In this document: one piece after another, positions 46,074 to 55,918 of the stretch
How positions within the stretch are numbered: the first letter of the stretch is position 1
Layout: each line of letters opens with the position of its first letter
Assembly (NCBI RefSeq): GCF_014725735.1
Contig: NZ_CP061368.1
Span: 2,061,225 to 2,125,224, forward strand
Length of the DNA: 64,000 nucleotides
Source: Wenzhouxiangella sp. AB-CW3
GTDB lineage: Bacteria > Pseudomonadota > Gammaproteobacteria > Xanthomonadales > Wenzhouxiangellaceae
Reading direction: 5' to 3'
The notes under the pieces: model-generated
The model's input: the letters and a program-made list of their open reading frames with translations, nothing else
The model's database searches: none
What the model was told of the DNA's origin: nothing
Made by a program: the position numbers and the translations under genes

Positions 46074-46109
46074 AAAAAGCGGGCCCAACCGACAAACGGC
46101 ATGGCCCGC
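46074..46109 (-). terminator. Hairpin plus U-run just ahead of carA (attenuator candidate)
   Basis: On the minus strand, GCGGGCC and GGCCCGC form a seven-base perfect stem around a loop that itself has a small GCCG/CGGT pairing, followed at once by TTTTT. This is an intrinsic terminator. It lies 8-12 bases before the GGAGG of carA and over 120 bases after the end of the DUF1249 gene. Such a place suits an attenuator of carAB better than a terminator of the upstream gene. A TACAAT box (near 46147) upstream could start the leader. Confidence 0.55.
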
Positions 46110-46231
46110 ATTTCTTGCCGAACCACGTCCGGCTTCCGGAGCGCAATTGTAAACCAAGCCGTCGCCGCCGGCCAGTGATTCGGTGACTCATCCGACCTCG
46201 ATCCGGGTGGCGAAGCACGCCGCCAGGCCGA

Positions 46232-46723
46232 TCACGCGCCGTCCGACAGCGCCTCGCTCATCCCTCCGACCGGTGCCGGCACCATGGTATCCGGGCCGTG
46301 CCCCTGGGCAATCAGGTAGTCCAGCCATTTCATCAGGGCGCGGTTCAGGCGCCAGCTGCGCACAACCAGCCCCCCTACCGACAGATCCGGCCCGGCAAAT
46401 CGCTGAATGCCCTGCTCCGGACTAAAGGCCGTGGCCTCGGCCATGGCCGCATCGTGATAGATACGCACGTGAGCATTTGGATTGTGCTGGCGCTCTTCAC
46501 CGATCACGTGCGAAAGGCGCACGAATGTGGTGTAGGCATGTCGCTCGATGACTTCGAGGTAGAGCACCGGCCCGTCGCCGGCACGCGAATAAAGCAGGTC
46601 GCTCACCGCCAGCCCATCGGGCAGCAGGACGTTCAGCGCCTGGTACAGGGCACTGTGAAGCTCGGGCAGCCGTCGCGCCAGAATACGGCTGGACGGATGC
46701 AGTTGACGGGTTGCGGTGAGCAT
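46232..46723 (-). CDS. DUF1249 (YqiB-like) family protein
   Basis: 163 residues. The family core is LEVIERHAYTTFVRLSHVIG, then HVRIYHDAAMAEATAFSP and RLNRALMKWLDYLIAQGH; E. coli YqiB has the same order. YqiB-type genes often lie near cpdA and nudF; here it is between ppsR and carA. Soluble, no signal peptide. The function is unknown; an E. coli link to c-di-AMP or phosphodiesterase operons is only positional. Confidence 0.7.
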   Translation of the reverse strand: MLTATRQLHPSSRILARRLPELHSALYQALNVLLPDGLAVSDLLYSRAGDGPVLYLEVIERHAYTTFVRLSHVIGEERQHNPNAHVRIYHDAAMAEATAFSPEQGIQRFAGPDLSVGGLVVRSWRLNRALMKWLDYLIAQGHGPDTMVPAPVGGMSEALSDGA

Positions 46724-46776
46724 GGCCGGCAGAGAATATCACCGGCCCGTCACAATCTCCAGACCCTGAACCAGAC

Positions 46777-47592
46777 TCAGCGATGATCGCGCTCGAGACC
46801 AAGATCGAGCAGTATGTGACTGGCCAGCTCCTCGATCGAAGAATCAGTGGACGACAGCATTCTCACCCCCTCGCCACGCAGCATGGCCTCGGCCGCCTCG
46901 ACCTCGTAGCGGCACTGCCGCATCGAGGCATAGCGCGAGCCCGGCCGCCGATTTTCACGGATCTGGGACAGGCGTTCCGGATTGATGGTCAGCCCGAACA
47001 GCTTGTTCCTGTGTCGCCGCAGAAACTCGGGCAGTCGGTTCTGCTCCAGGTCCTCTTCTGTCAGCGGATAGTTGGCTGCCTTGACCCCGTAATGCAGCGC
47101 CAGGTACAGGCAGGTCGGCGTTTTGCCCGAACGCGAGACCCCCACCAGGATGACATCGGCATTGTCGAGTCGCTTGGATATGCCGTCATCGTGAGTCAGC
47201 GCATAGTTCGTCGCCTCCATGCGGTCCTCGTAGGAGCTGGAATCGCCCATGCCATGGGCCCGACCGACCTTGTCTGAGCGCTCGGTACCCAGCACTTTCT
47301 CAAGCGGCCCGATGAACGTGCGGAACATGTCGAACACGTGCGCTTGTGTCCCGGCGACGATCTCGCCCACTTCCGGGTCGACAATGGTGCTGAACACGAT
47401 GGGCCGGTTGTCCTGGTCGACACCGGCCCGCTCGATCAGGGAAACCGCATCGCGCGCCTTGCTCGGCGTATCCACGAAGGGCAGGCGCACCTGGCGGAAA
47501 TCAATATCCGAAAACTGCGTGAGCAGGCTGTGCCCGAAGGTTTCGGCGGTAATCGCGGTGCCATCGGAGACAAAGAAAACTGTACGTTTCAT
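46777..47592 (-). CDS. ppsR: PEP synthase regulatory protein PpsR (bifunctional kinase/pyrophosphorylase)
   Basis: 271 residues. The family start [20 protein letters not shown] and P-loop GVSRSGKT at 151-158 are present, with [20 protein letters not shown] near the end. The enzyme uses ADP to inactivate PpsA on a threonine and reverses this with phosphate. It is divergent from ppsA with 62 bases between the start codons, so the control protein and target are adjacent, as in many proteobacteria. Confidence 0.96.
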   Translation of the reverse strand: MKRTVFFVSDGTAITAETFGHSLLTQFSDIDFRQVRLPFVDTPSKARDAVSLIERAGVDQDNRPIVFSTIVDPEVGEIVAGTQAHVFDMFRTFIGPLEKVLGTERSDKVGRAHGMGDSSSYEDRMEATNYALTHDDGISKRLDNADVILVGVSRSGKTPTCLYLALHYGVKAANYPLTEEDLEQNRLPEFLRRHRNKLFGLTINPERLSQIRENRRPGSRYASMRQCRYEVEAAEAMLRGEGVRMLSSTDSSIEELASHILLDLGLERDHR

Positions 47593-47654
47593 CGGGAGTC
47601 CGTGGAGTTACAATAAGAGTTTGCTCAAATCCATTACGCAAGGAATCTTCTCAG

Positions 47655-50009
47655 GTGTCGGAGTATATCCTTTGGCTTGACGAACTTGGAATGGGGGACC
47701 TGGAAAAGGTTGGTGGCAAGAACGCCTCGCTGGGAGAAATGATTTCCCACTTGAGCGAAACCGGGGTAAGCGTCCCCGGTGGCTTTGCCACCACCGCGCA
47801 GGCCTTCCGGGACTTTCTCGACCAGTCCGGTCTGGCCGAGCGAATCAAGGACCACCTCTCCAGCCTGGACCCGGAGGACACGCGCGCCCTGGCCCGCACC
47901 GGGCAGCAGATCCGCCAGTGGATCATGGAAACGCCGCTGCAGGCCGAACTCGAGCAGTCTGTCCGCGAGGCATACTCGCGCATGCAGTCCGAGCATGGCG
48001 ACAACCTCGCAGTTGCCGTTCGATCCTCCGCCACGGCCGAAGATCTGCCTGACGCTTCGTTTGCAGGTCAGCAGGAAACCTTCCTCAACGTGTGCGGCAT
48101 CGATTCCGTCCTCGAGAAGATCCACGCCGTATTCGCAAGCCTCTACAACGACCGCGCGATTGCCTACCGCGTACACCACGGCTTCGAACACGAACACGTG
48201 GCGCTTTCGGCCGGCATTCAACTGATGGTGCGGGCTGGCAGCGGGGCGGCCGGGGTGCTGTTCACCCTGGATACCGAATCCGGCTACCGGGATGTGGTGT
48301 TCATTACTTCCAGCTACGGCCTGGGCGAGTCCGTCGTCCAGGGCGCGGTCAACCCGGATGAATTCTACCTGTTCAAGCCCAACTTGAAAGCCGGCAAGCC
48401 GGCCATTCTTCGGCGCTCACTGGGCAGCAAGGCCTCGCGCATGATCTACGGCACCGGCAATGGCGGTGGCGTGCACACCGAAGACACGCCGGAAAGCGAT
48501 CGTCAGCGTTTCTCAATCAGTGACGAAGAAGCCACGCAACTGGCCAACATGGCGCTGACCATCGAGGCGCACTATGGTCGGCCCATGGACATCGAATGGG
48601 GCAAGGACGGAGAGACCGGCGAACTGTTCATCCTCCAGGCCCGGCCGGAAACGGTCAAGAGCCGTTCCGGGCAGACCATGGAGCGTTTCCGACTGGAGAG
48701 CACGGGCAAGGTGGTCGCCGAAGGCCGCGCGATTGGCCAGCGCATTGGCCAGGGCAAGGCCAAGGTGATCGAATCGCTGGAGCAGATCCACGATGTGGTG
48801 TCCGGAGATGTGCTGGTTACCGATATGACCGATCCGGACTGGGAGCCGATCATGAAGCGCGCCTCGGCCATCGTGACCAATCGTGGCGGTCGAACCTGTC
48901 ACGCCGCCATCATCGCGCGCGAACTCGGCATTCCGGCCGTGGTGGGCTGCGGAGACGCCACGGAGCGCGTGCCGCATGACACCGAAGTCACCGTTTCATG
49001 CAGCGAGGGCGACACCGGGCGCATCTACGAGGGCAAGCTGGAATTCAGCGTCAGTGAAGATTCTCTCGATGACATGCCCAAGGCCCCGCTGAAGATCATG
49101 ATGAACGTCGCCAACCCCGATCGGGCCTTCGACTTCGCCATGATCCCCAACCATGGCATCGGCCTGGCCCGCCTGGAGTTCATCATCAACCGCATGATCG
49201 GCATCCATCCCCTGGCCCTGCTCGGCTACGATGACCAGGCTGAGGACATCCGCGCAGAAATCGACCGGCGCAGCGCCGGCTACAAGGACCCCGAAAGCTT
49301 CTACGTCGACAAGCTGGCCGAGGGCATCGCCACCATTGCAGCACCTTTCGGGCCCAACCCGGTCATCGTGCGGCTGTCGGACTTCAAGAGCAACGAGTAC
49401 GCCAACCTGATTGGCGGCGAACGCTACGAACCCGACGAGGAGAATCCCATGCTCGGCTGGCGCGGTGCCTCGCGCTACGTCGATGAGCAGTTCAAGCCGG
49501 CATTCGAGCTGGAGTGCCGGGCCATGAAAAAGGTGCGCGAGGAAATGGGCCTGGACCATGTCTGGGCCATGATTCCCTTCGTGCGCACCGTCGAGGAGGC
49601 CAGAGACGTAGTTGAAGTCATGGAGAAATTCGGCCTCAAGCGTGGCGACAACGGCCTGAAACTGATCATGATGTGCGAATTGCCGTCCAATGCAGTCTGC
49701 GCAGAAGCCTTCCTGGAGCACTTCGACGGCTTCTCCATCGGATCCAACGACATGACCCAGCTCACCCTGGGCCTGGACCGTGACTCCAGCCTGGTCGCCC
49801 ACCGCTTCGACGAACGCGACCCGGCCGTCAAGGCCATGCTGTCGATGGCCATCGAAGCCTGCCGCAAACAGGAAAAATACATCGGCATCTGCGGCCAGGG
49901 CCCCTCGGACTACCCCGACCTCGCCCAGTGGCTCCTGGACCAGGGCATCGAAAGCATGTCACTCAACCCCGACACCGTAGTCGACACCTGGCGCAAGCTG
50001 GCAAAGTAG
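47655..50009 (+). CDS. ppsA: Phosphoenolpyruvate synthase PpsA
   Basis: 784 residues. The nucleotide-binding domain starts [20 protein letters not shown]. The swivelling phosphohistidine domain has [20 protein letters not shown] with the active His. The C-terminal TIM barrel carries [20 protein letters not shown] and the Cys loop [18 protein letters not shown]. It converts pyruvate and ATP to PEP, AMP and phosphate for gluconeogenesis. The start is GTG with AGGA 11 bases upstream. A TACAAT box lies at 47609-47614. The adjacent ppsR product is its regulator. Confidence 0.97.
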   Translation: MSEYILWLDELGMGDLEKVGGKNASLGEMISHLSETGVSVPGGFATTAQAFRDFLDQSGLAERIKDHLSSLDPEDTRALARTGQQIRQWIMETPLQAELEQSVREAYSRMQSEHGDNLAVAVRSSATAEDLPDASFAGQQETFLNVCGIDSVLEKIHAVFASLYNDRAIAYRVHHGFEHEHVALSAGIQLMVRAGSGAAGVLFTLDTESGYRDVVFITSSYGLGESVVQGAVNPDEFYLFKPNLKAGKPAILRRSLGSKASRMIYGTGNGGGVHTEDTPESDRQRFSISDEEATQLANMALTIEAHYGRPMDIEWGKDGETGELFILQARPETVKSRSGQTMERFRLESTGKVVAEGRAIGQRIGQGKAKVIESLEQIHDVVSGDVLVTDMTDPDWEPIMKRASAIVTNRGGRTCHAAIIARELGIPAVVGCGDATERVPHDTEVTVSCSEGDTGRIYEGKLEFSVSEDSLDDMPKAPLKIMMNVANPDRAFDFAMIPNHGIGLARLEFIINRMIGIHPLALLGYDDQAEDIRAEIDRRSAGYKDPESFYVDKLAEGIATIAAPFGPNPVIVRLSDFKSNEYANLIGGERYEPDEENPMLGWRGASRYVDEQFKPAFELECRAMKKVREEMGLDHVWAMIPFVRTVEEARDVVEVMEKFGLKRGDNGLKLIMMCELPSNAVCAEAFLEHFDGFSIGSNDMTQLTLGLDRDSSLVAHRFDERDPAVKAMLSMAIEACRKQEKYIGICGQGPSDYPDLAQWLLDQGIESMSLNPDTVVDTWRKLAK

Positions 50010-50257
50010 GGCTCGGGAGTGTGAAGTGTGAAGTGTGAAGTGTGAAGTGGCGGGCGTAATGGATCTTGGTGGAGGCTGGTGAGTCGGGGTCTCCTTTTGG
50101 CTCAAGGTGCGAGGTGCGAGGTGCGAGGCACGAGGTGCGAGGTGCGAGGTTCTAGGTTCTAGGTCAATCGAAACCCGTCCCCGAGAATCCACCCGAAAAG
50201 AAAGCCGCAAGCCCATGACACTTAACACTTAACACTTAACACTTAACACTTCACACT
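50010..50257. repeat. Heptanucleotide repeat block between ppsA and orn
   Basis: A 248-base gap almost wholly made of 7-base tandem repeats: GTGTGAA (about four, 50020-50050), GAGGTGC and variants (about seven, 50109-50150), TTCTAGG (two), then ACACTTA (about four) and CACTTCA (about three, to 50268). The last groups are the reverse complement of the first, so the block can fold on itself. It separates two convergent genes and may also work as a bidirectional terminator. Confidence 0.85.
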
Positions 50258-50812
50258 TCACACTTCACACCCCCCAACCTCCCCCATGAACCGTCGGTAG
50301 TAGCGCAGCTCGTCGATGGAATCCCTGATATCCTCGAGTGCCTGATGCGACGATTCCTTGGTAAAGCCTTCGGCAATTTCCGGTGCCCAGCGTCGGGTCA
50401 GTTCCTTGACCGTGGAGACATCGAGGTTGCGGTAGTGGAAGAAGGCTTCCAGTTCCGGCATCAGGCGGGCCAGGAAACGGCGATCCTGGCAGATCGAGTT
50501 TCCGCACATCGGCGAGGCGCCCGCCGCCACGTACTGCTCGAGAAAGGCCAGGGTCTGGCGCTCGGCCGCGGCCAGATCCACCTGGCTGTCCAGGCAGCGC
50601 CGCACCAGCCCCGATTCGGTGTGCGTGCGCGTATTCCATTCATCCATTGCCTCAAGTACGCTGCGCGGGGTGGAAATGGCCAACTCGGGACCGACAGCGA
50701 TTTCCGCAAGCTGAGCATCGGTCACGATGGTGGCAATCTCGATAATGTGATCGGTATCCGGATCAAGCCCCGTCATTTCCAGATCGATCCAGATCAGATT
50801 GTCTTGTTGCAT
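50258..50812 (-). CDS. orn: Oligoribonuclease Orn
   Basis: 184 residues. DEDDh exonuclease motifs: [11 protein letters not shown] (Asp, Glu), [20 protein letters not shown] (Asp), and the final [20 protein letters not shown] with catalytic His and Asp. Orn degrades di- and short oligoribonucleotides, including pGpG from c-di-GMP breakdown, which links it to signalling. It is divergent from rsgA, a widely conserved pairing, with 44 bases between the start codons. The heptamer repeat runs into its 3' end. Confidence 0.96.
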   Translation of the reverse strand: MQQDNLIWIDLEMTGLDPDTDHIIEIATIVTDAQLAEIAVGPELAISTPRSVLEAMDEWNTRTHTESGLVRRCLDSQVDLAAAERQTLAFLEQYVAAGASPMCGNSICQDRRFLARLMPELEAFFHYRNLDVSTVKELTRRWAPEIAEGFTKESSHQALEDIRDSIDELRYYRRFMGEVGGCEV

Positions 50813-50856
50813 ATCGTCGCAAGGGCCGGGAAAACAACTGGTGACTATAACAGCCC

Positions 50857-51756
50857 ATGAACCGGAAAGAGACCCACGTTTCCTGGCGCATGATCCAGGC
50901 GGGCACCAACCGCGGCATCGCCCGCGACCCTTCGGGAAACCTGGCCCCGGTGACATTCCGGCGAAAGGTCGGCCGCCCGCTGCCCGGTGACACAGTCGCG
51001 ATCGATGCGGCCGGGGCGGTGGCCAGAATCGACCCGCGCAAGAACCACTTCGGTCGCGGCGACTCCCGGGGCCTCTTCCGGCCACTGGCCGCCAACCTGG
51101 ACCAGGTATTGATCGTGATCGCCGCCCGCCCCGCGCCCAGCCCCGACCTGCTGCACCGCTACCTGGCAGCCGCCCACATCCAGGGCATCCCGGCCCGGAT
51201 CGTGGTCAACAAGTGCGACCTGCCAACGCCCGACCGCCCGCCCTTCGACGAGCTGGATCAACTCTCCGGAATGGGCTACTCCACCCTCTACACTCAGTGC
51301 CACCCGAGGATCGAGATTGACCCACTGGCGACCCATCTTGAGGGACGAACCAGCCTGCTGGCCGGCCAATCCGGCGTCGGCAAATCATCCTTGCTCAACG
51401 CCTTGCTGCCCGACCTGGAACTTCAAACCGGTTCGCTGTCATCGGTCACCGGCAAGGGCACCCACACCACCACCAGCGCCACCCTGTACCAGTACGGCAA
51501 CGATGGCTGGCTGGTCGATACCCCCGGAGTCTGGGAGTTCGGACTATGGCAGATGCCAGCCCACACCCTGCAGCAAGGATTCCCGGAGTTCTCCCGGGCC
51601 GCCACCCAGTGCCGCTTTCGCGACTGCCTGCACCAGACCGAACCCAACTGCGGCGTACGCGCCGCCGTCACCCAGGGAGACATCCCCCAATTCAGACACA
51701 CCGCCTGGCTCAGACTGCTGGACGAACAGAGGCGGATTGGGAAGAAGAAAATGTGA
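50857..51756 (+). CDS. rsgA: Ribosome small subunit-dependent GTPase RsgA
   Basis: 299 residues. N-terminal OB-fold, then a circularly permuted GTPase: VVNKCDLP (G4) precedes [16 protein letters not shown] (G1) and VDTPGV (G3). The C-terminal zinc site is [16 protein letters not shown] with three Cys and one His. It checks late maturation of the 30S subunit. The gene is shorter than E. coli RsgA (350) at its N-terminus but complete in motifs. Confidence 0.95.
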   Translation: MNRKETHVSWRMIQAGTNRGIARDPSGNLAPVTFRRKVGRPLPGDTVAIDAAGAVARIDPRKNHFGRGDSRGLFRPLAANLDQVLIVIAARPAPSPDLLHRYLAAAHIQGIPARIVVNKCDLPTPDRPPFDELDQLSGMGYSTLYTQCHPRIEIDPLATHLEGRTSLLAGQSGVGKSSLLNALLPDLELQTGSLSSVTGKGTHTTTSATLYQYGNDGWLVDTPGVWEFGLWQMPAHTLQQGFPEFSRAATQCRFRDCLHQTEPNCGVRAAVTQGDIPQFRHTAWLRLLDEQRRIGKKKM

Positions 51757-52018
51757 AGTGTGAAGTGTGAAGGGGCGGGCTTCGGGGGCTGTGTGGGAGA
51801 TTGAGGCGGGGGTGGCTTTGGTGGGGGTTGTCGGGTGTTAGGTGTTAGGGATCATGGGCTTGCGGCTTACTCTTTCAGTGAGCTCTCAGGTTTGGGTTTC
51901 GATTGACCTAGGGCTTAGAACCTCGAATCTCGTACCTCGCACCTTGAGCCCAAAGGAAACCCCGACATATCAACCTCCACTAAGCCCCAATACGCCCGCC
52001 TCTTAACACTTAACACCA
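51757..52018. repeat. Degenerate heptamer-repeat spacer after rsgA
   Basis: It opens with GTGAAGTGTGAAGTGTGAAG, and has later GTGTTAGGTGTTAGGG (51833-51850), ACCTCGAATCTCGTACCTCG (51921-51940) and CTTAACACTTAACACC (52002-52018). These are the same 7-base families as at 50010-50257, with more decay. No gene is visible. The IS4-like element inserted at its right end; the continuation is at 55793-55918. Confidence 0.7.
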
Positions 52019-52178
52019 CTAGTGTCCGGTTAAAAGTGCTCTGAATTGTTAATGGCCAACTAAACTGACCCACTATTGGCCAACAATTTTGACCCACCCC
52101 GGGTGGCTTTGGCCACAAAACACTGTAGCGTCCCGTGCCAGACAAATAAGCCGGGACAGATCATTGAAGGAGTGGGTT

Positions 52179-53705
52179 GTGATTCACAAAATCAAAGCAT
52201 TACACGATCAGGGGCGGGGCCTATCGGTCCGGGCGATCAGCCGGGAACTGGGCATTGCCCGTAACACGGTTCGCAAGTACCTGAGACTGAACGAGATGGC
52301 GATCAGCCAGGCCCAGGAGGATCCCTCGCGTAGCAAGCGTCTGGACGAGTATCGAGATTTCCTCATCCACCAGCTCAAGACGTATCCCCGGCTGAGCGCC
52401 ATCAAGCTGGCTCGGCGACTGCGTGAGAAAGTGGGCGAGTTGCCAGCCTCTGAGCGTAGCCTGCGCCGCTACGTGCGAGCACTCAAGGAGCAAATCGCCA
52501 ACGGCCAGACTCGTTATTACGAGCCGGTGGTTGACGCCGTACCCGGCGTTCAGTGCCAGGTTGACCCCGGCGAGCTGCGCGGAGTGATGATCGCAGGGGT
52601 GGAGCGGGTGGTCTACTTCGTGGTCTTCGTTCTGGCCTGTTCACGGCTGATGTACGTGGGGGTGCGATTCCAGCCTCTGGACACCGAGGCGTTCATCCAG
52701 CTTCACGACGAAGCCTTCCGCTACTTTGGTGGTGTGCCTGAGGAGTGTGTATACGATCAGACCAAGCTCGTGGTGATCCACGAGCGGTACCGAGAGCTGA
52801 CGCTCAATCAACGCTTTCACCAGTACGCCACGACTGCCGGTTACCGGATCCATGCCTGCGAGGGCTATGATCCCGAGAGCAAGGGCAAGGTGGAGGCCGG
52901 GGTCAAGTACGTCAAGCAGGACGCCCTTTACGGGGAGTGCTTCGAGAGCGAGACGGCGCTGTGCCAGCACCTGCAAGGCTGGTTGGAGGCCGTGGCCAAT
53001 GTTCGCAAGCACGGCGCCACCGGTCGCCAGCCGCGGGCCCACTTCGAGGCCGACGAGCGCGCACACCTGCGTCCCTACATTGTGGCGCAAAGCCTGCTTC
53101 AGGCTCGCCCTGACCACGAGACCCGCCGGGCCGACAAAACCGGGCTGATCTCGTGGAAAGCCAACAAGTACTCAGTGCCCCTGCGCTGGCAGCGGGCCCA
53201 GGTGGGTGTCTCTGAACAGGAGGGGCACCTGCATATCCATGACCTGGAGAGCGGCGAGCACATTGCTGAGCACGTGCTGTGTCTGGAGAAAGGCCGCACG
53301 ATCAAGAACAACCACCACTACCGGGATCCGGCCCAGCGCATCGCGGATCTGGAAGCGGCCATCTGCCAACAGCTGCCCGACGGTCAGGGCGAGACGCTGT
53401 GCCACCTGCTCAAGGTGACCTCGCCGAGGATCTACAAGGACCAACTGGCAGGCCTGCGTGATCTGCTCAACCGGCATGGACCCGTCGACGCCGAACTGCT
53501 GCAGACACTGACTCAGCAGCCCCGGTTGACCGCCAGCACCGTGCAACGCTACCTGGAGGCGTGGCAGCAAGCTCGAGACCGCGGGCGAGCCCCCGATACC
53601 AACACAACGCCTGATCACGAGGACCGAATGCCTGTCTCGGCCCTGCAAGCCTATGCTCAGGTTGGCCGCTCCAGTGGCCAGGAGGTGACCCATGAGTCGG
53701 CTTGA
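52179..53705 (+). CDS. istA: IS21 family transposase IstA
   Basis: 508 residues. An N-terminal helix-turn-helix (GRGLSVRAISRELGIARNTV followed by RKYLR) precedes the RNase H-like integrase core with aspartates near VQCQVDPGELRG and YDQTKLVV and a glutamate in ESKGKVEAGVKYVK. The GTG at 52179 was chosen because GAAGGAG lies six bases upstream. It overlaps istB by 14 bases, the usual IS21 arrangement. Confidence 0.93.
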   Translation: MIHKIKALHDQGRGLSVRAISRELGIARNTVRKYLRLNEMAISQAQEDPSRSKRLDEYRDFLIHQLKTYPRLSAIKLARRLREKVGELPASERSLRRYVRALKEQIANGQTRYYEPVVDAVPGVQCQVDPGELRGVMIAGVERVVYFVVFVLACSRLMYVGVRFQPLDTEAFIQLHDEAFRYFGGVPEECVYDQTKLVVIHERYRELTLNQRFHQYATTAGYRIHACEGYDPESKGKVEAGVKYVKQDALYGECFESETALCQHLQGWLEAVANVRKHGATGRQPRAHFEADERAHLRPYIVAQSLLQARPDHETRRADKTGLISWKANKYSVPLRWQRAQVGVSEQEGHLHIHDLESGEHIAEHVLCLEKGRTIKNNHHYRDPAQRIADLEAAICQQLPDGQGETLCHLLKVTSPRIYKDQLAGLRDLLNRHGPVDAELLQTLTQQPRLTASTVQRYLEAWQQARDRGRAPDTNTTPDHEDRMPVSALQAYAQVGRSSGQEVTHESA

Positions 53706-54432
53706 ACAGACCCAGTCCCAGTACCGCAGCCTGCGCCTGAGCGCCACCGCCGGGCACCTGGGTGAGCTGCTGGCCCAAGCCGAAGCCAACGAGCTGTCCT
53801 ATCTGGAGCTTGCCCGGCAGATCGCCGAGCACGAGCTGGCCGAGCGCACCCGCCGCCGCATCGACCGGCACCTGAAACAGGCACAGCTGCCGGCGCACAA
53901 GCCGCTAGAAGCGTTCGACTACCGCCACCAGACCACCATCACCAAGCGTCAGGTCAGCGCCCTGCTGGACTTCGGCTTCATCGATGAGCGCCAAAACCTG
54001 GTGTTCATCGGTCCGCCCGGGGTGGGCAAAACGCACTTGGCCATCGGCATTGCTCTGAAGGCCATTGAAGCCGGCTACAAGGTGCTGTTCCGCACGGCAC
54101 TGGCGCTGGTCGAAGACCTGGAGCTGGCCGAGATGAAAGGTGAACTGAAAAAACGGCTGAGACAGTTGGGTAAGTACGATGTGCTGGTGATCGATGAGCT
54201 GGGCTACCTGCCCATGACCCGGCAAGCCCGCTACAACCTGTTCCAGCTGATCAATAGCCTGTATGAGTACCGCTCAATCATCCTGACCACCAACAAGGAC
54301 TTCAGCAACTGGGGAGCCTTCTTCCACGATGACGCCGTGGCGGTACCGATCATTGACCGCGTCATCCACCACTCACACATCTTCATGCTGGGAGGAGAGA
54401 GCTATCGCTTGAAACAGAAAACCACGAGCTAG
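53692..54432 (+). CDS. istB: IS21-like helper ATPase IstB
   Basis: 246 residues. An AAA+ ATPase with Walker A GPPGVGKTHLAIG near residue 107 and Walker B VLVIDELGYLPM, then the sensor region SIILTTNKDFSNWG. It is related to DnaC and assists IstA in target choice. The stop lies 61 bases before the right IS end. Confidence 0.95.
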   Translation: MSRLEQTQSQYRSLRLSATAGHLGELLAQAEANELSYLELARQIAEHELAERTRRRIDRHLKQAQLPAHKPLEAFDYRHQTTITKRQVSALLDFGFIDERQNLVFIGPPGVGKTHLAIGIALKAIEAGYKVLFRTALALVEDLELAEMKGELKKRLRQLGKYDVLVIDELGYLPMTRQARYNLFQLINSLYEYRSIILTTNKDFSNWGAFFHDDAVAVPIIDRVIHHSHIFMLGGESYRLKQKTTS

Positions 54433-54610
54433 ACGACACACGGTGGGTCAAAATAAATGGCCAAAAGTGGGTCAAAATAGATGGCCATTGACATGAATCC
54501 CGAAAATCGCATGTTTTACAGCACATTACAAGCGGAAAAAGGTGTCCCCGATTTGAACGCGGAGTTCGCGGTGTATAACCAAGCCGATACCGTGCCCTCC
54601 GGAGTGGCAA

Positions 54611-55780
54611 ATGAACATCGGCAAGACGCTTTTTGCTCAGATTATGGATTTCCTTCCCTGGAAGACTTTCCACCGCACCGTCGACCGATACGACGGCAAC
54701 CGGCGAGTGCGAACTCTGAGCTGCGCCGAACAGTTCCGCTGTATGGCCTTTGCCCAGCTGACCTACCGCGAGAGCCTGCGGGACATCGAAGCCTGTCTCC
54801 AGGTTCAGTCTGCAAAGCTTTACCACATGGGCTTTCGCCAGCCGATTCGTCGAGCAACTCTTGCCGATGCAAACGAGTCGCGAGATTGGAGAATTTACGG
54901 CGACTATGCCCAGCATCTGATTGCACAAGCGAGAAGCCTCTATGTCGACGAATCCATAAGCTCGGGTCTTCCCGATACGGTTTACGCACTCGACTCAACC
55001 ACCATCGACCTATGTCTGTCGATGTTCCCATGGGCACCATTTCGCACGGCAAAAGCGGCAGTCAAACTTCATACCCTGCTGGATCTGCGCGGATCGATTC
55101 CCAGCTTCATTCATATCTCCGACGGCAAGCTGCACGACGTCAATGTTCTAGACTTGCTGATTCCGGAGGCAGGTTCGTTTTACGTGATGGATCGGGCCTA
55201 CCTGGACTATGCTCGACTATTCAATCTGGCCCAGGCCGGCGCCTTCTTTGTAATCCGGGCCAAATCAAACCTGGACTTCCGGCGGGTCTATTCTGCTGCT
55301 ACAGATCGGCAAGCTGGGCTGATCTGCGACCAAACTATTGCGCTCTGCGGCCAGCGTCCAAGCAAGTACTATCCTCAACACTTGAGACGCATTCGCTTCA
55401 AGGACCCGGAAACCGGAAAGACCCTGGTATTTCTCACCAATCAGTTCCAACTCCCGGCTCTTACGATCTGCGCGTTGTACAAAAGCCGGTGGCAGGTCGA
55501 GCTGTTCTTCAAGTGGATCAAGCAAAATCTCCGTATCAAGTGCTTCTTCGGCCGATCGGAGAACGCAGTCAAGACACAAATTTGGATTGCTGTGTCGACC
55601 TATGTGCTGATCGCCATCATCAAAAAGCGTTTGGACCTCGATATTTCGCTGCACGCAATGCTACAGATTATCTCCATAACTGTATTTGAAAAAACACAGT
55701 TGAAACAGGCGGTTACGATCGACCGAAGCGATCTGGATCAGATCAAAGACGGTAACCAATTGAATCTATTCGGCTTTTAA
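54611..55780 (+). CDS. IS4 family transposase (DUF4372-type N-terminus)
   Basis: 389 residues. The N-terminal part (FLPWKTFHRTVDRYDGNRRV, then LSCAEQFRCMAFAQLTYRES) is of the DUF4372 type. The DDE core has YALDSTTIDLCLSMFPWAPF (first Asp), YVMDRAYLDYARLF (second Asp) and the Y-(2)-R-(3)-E-(6)-K signature YKSRWQVELFFKWIKQNL. Intact. GGAG precedes the ATG by eight bases. A long frame overlapping it in another phase is only a shadow. Confidence 0.92.
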   Translation: MNIGKTLFAQIMDFLPWKTFHRTVDRYDGNRRVRTLSCAEQFRCMAFAQLTYRESLRDIEACLQVQSAKLYHMGFRQPIRRATLADANESRDWRIYGDYAQHLIAQARSLYVDESISSGLPDTVYALDSTTIDLCLSMFPWAPFRTAKAAVKLHTLLDLRGSIPSFIHISDGKLHDVNVLDLLIPEAGSFYVMDRAYLDYARLFNLAQAGAFFVIRAKSNLDFRRVYSAATDRQAGLICDQTIALCGQRPSKYYPQHLRRIRFKDPETGKTLVFLTNQFQLPALTICALYKSRWQVELFFKWIKQNLRIKCFFGRSENAVKTQIWIAVSTYVLIAIIKKRLDLDISLHAMLQIISITVFEKTQLKQAVTIDRSDLDQIKDGNQLNLFGF

Positions 55781-55792
55781 ACCGGACACTAG

Positions 55793-55918
55793 TGACTTAA
55801 CACCTAAAACCTAACACCCATCTCCCAACCCGCCCCGCAAGGCAACACGAATCACTCTCCCTCAGACGCCCGACCACGCCCGCCCCTTTACACTTCACAC
55901 CTCACACTTAACCGCCCC
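55793..55918. repeat. Right part of the heptamer-repeat spacer
   Basis: It contains ACTTAACACCTAAAACCTAA (55794-55813) and TACACTTCACACCTCACACT (55888-55907), the same 7-base families as before. It directly adjoins the IS4-like element, so the insertion split one spacer between rsgA and the SDR gene. Confidence 0.7.

Larger units (their letters stand above)
52047..54493 (+). mobile_element. IS21-like element (istA-istB)
   Basis: The ends are TGTTAATGGCC at the left and, on the opposite strand, TGTCAATGGCC at the right, each with an internal repeat of the GACCCAC motif (three in the left end region, two at the right). A 5-base target duplication TGAAT flanks it (52042-52046 and 54494-54498). 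Both genes are intact. It inserted 24 bases inside the left end of the IS4-like element. Confidence 0.85.
52023..55788 (+). mobile_element. IS4-like element, interrupted by an IS21-like element
   Basis: The ends are inverted: TGTCCGGTTAAAAG at the left, and the right end reads TGTCCGGTTTAAAAG on the other strand. CTAG flanks both ends (52019-52022 and 55789-55792) as a likely 4-base target duplication. After removal of the IS21-like insertion (52047-54493) and its duplicated target, the element is about 1.3 kb with a single transposase gene, which is intact. Confidence 0.8.

Noticed and set aside
46232-46723. Chorismate lyase (ubiC)
   Set aside because: Length (163 residues) fits, but the motifs IERHAYTTFVRL and HVRIYHDAAMAEA are those of the DUF1249/YqiB family and the UbiC pattern is absent.
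54481-55689. 402-residue open frame overlapping the IS4-like transposase in another phase
   Set aside because: Its translation is Arg/Ser-rich with no domain, and the overlapped frame has the complete transposase motifs.
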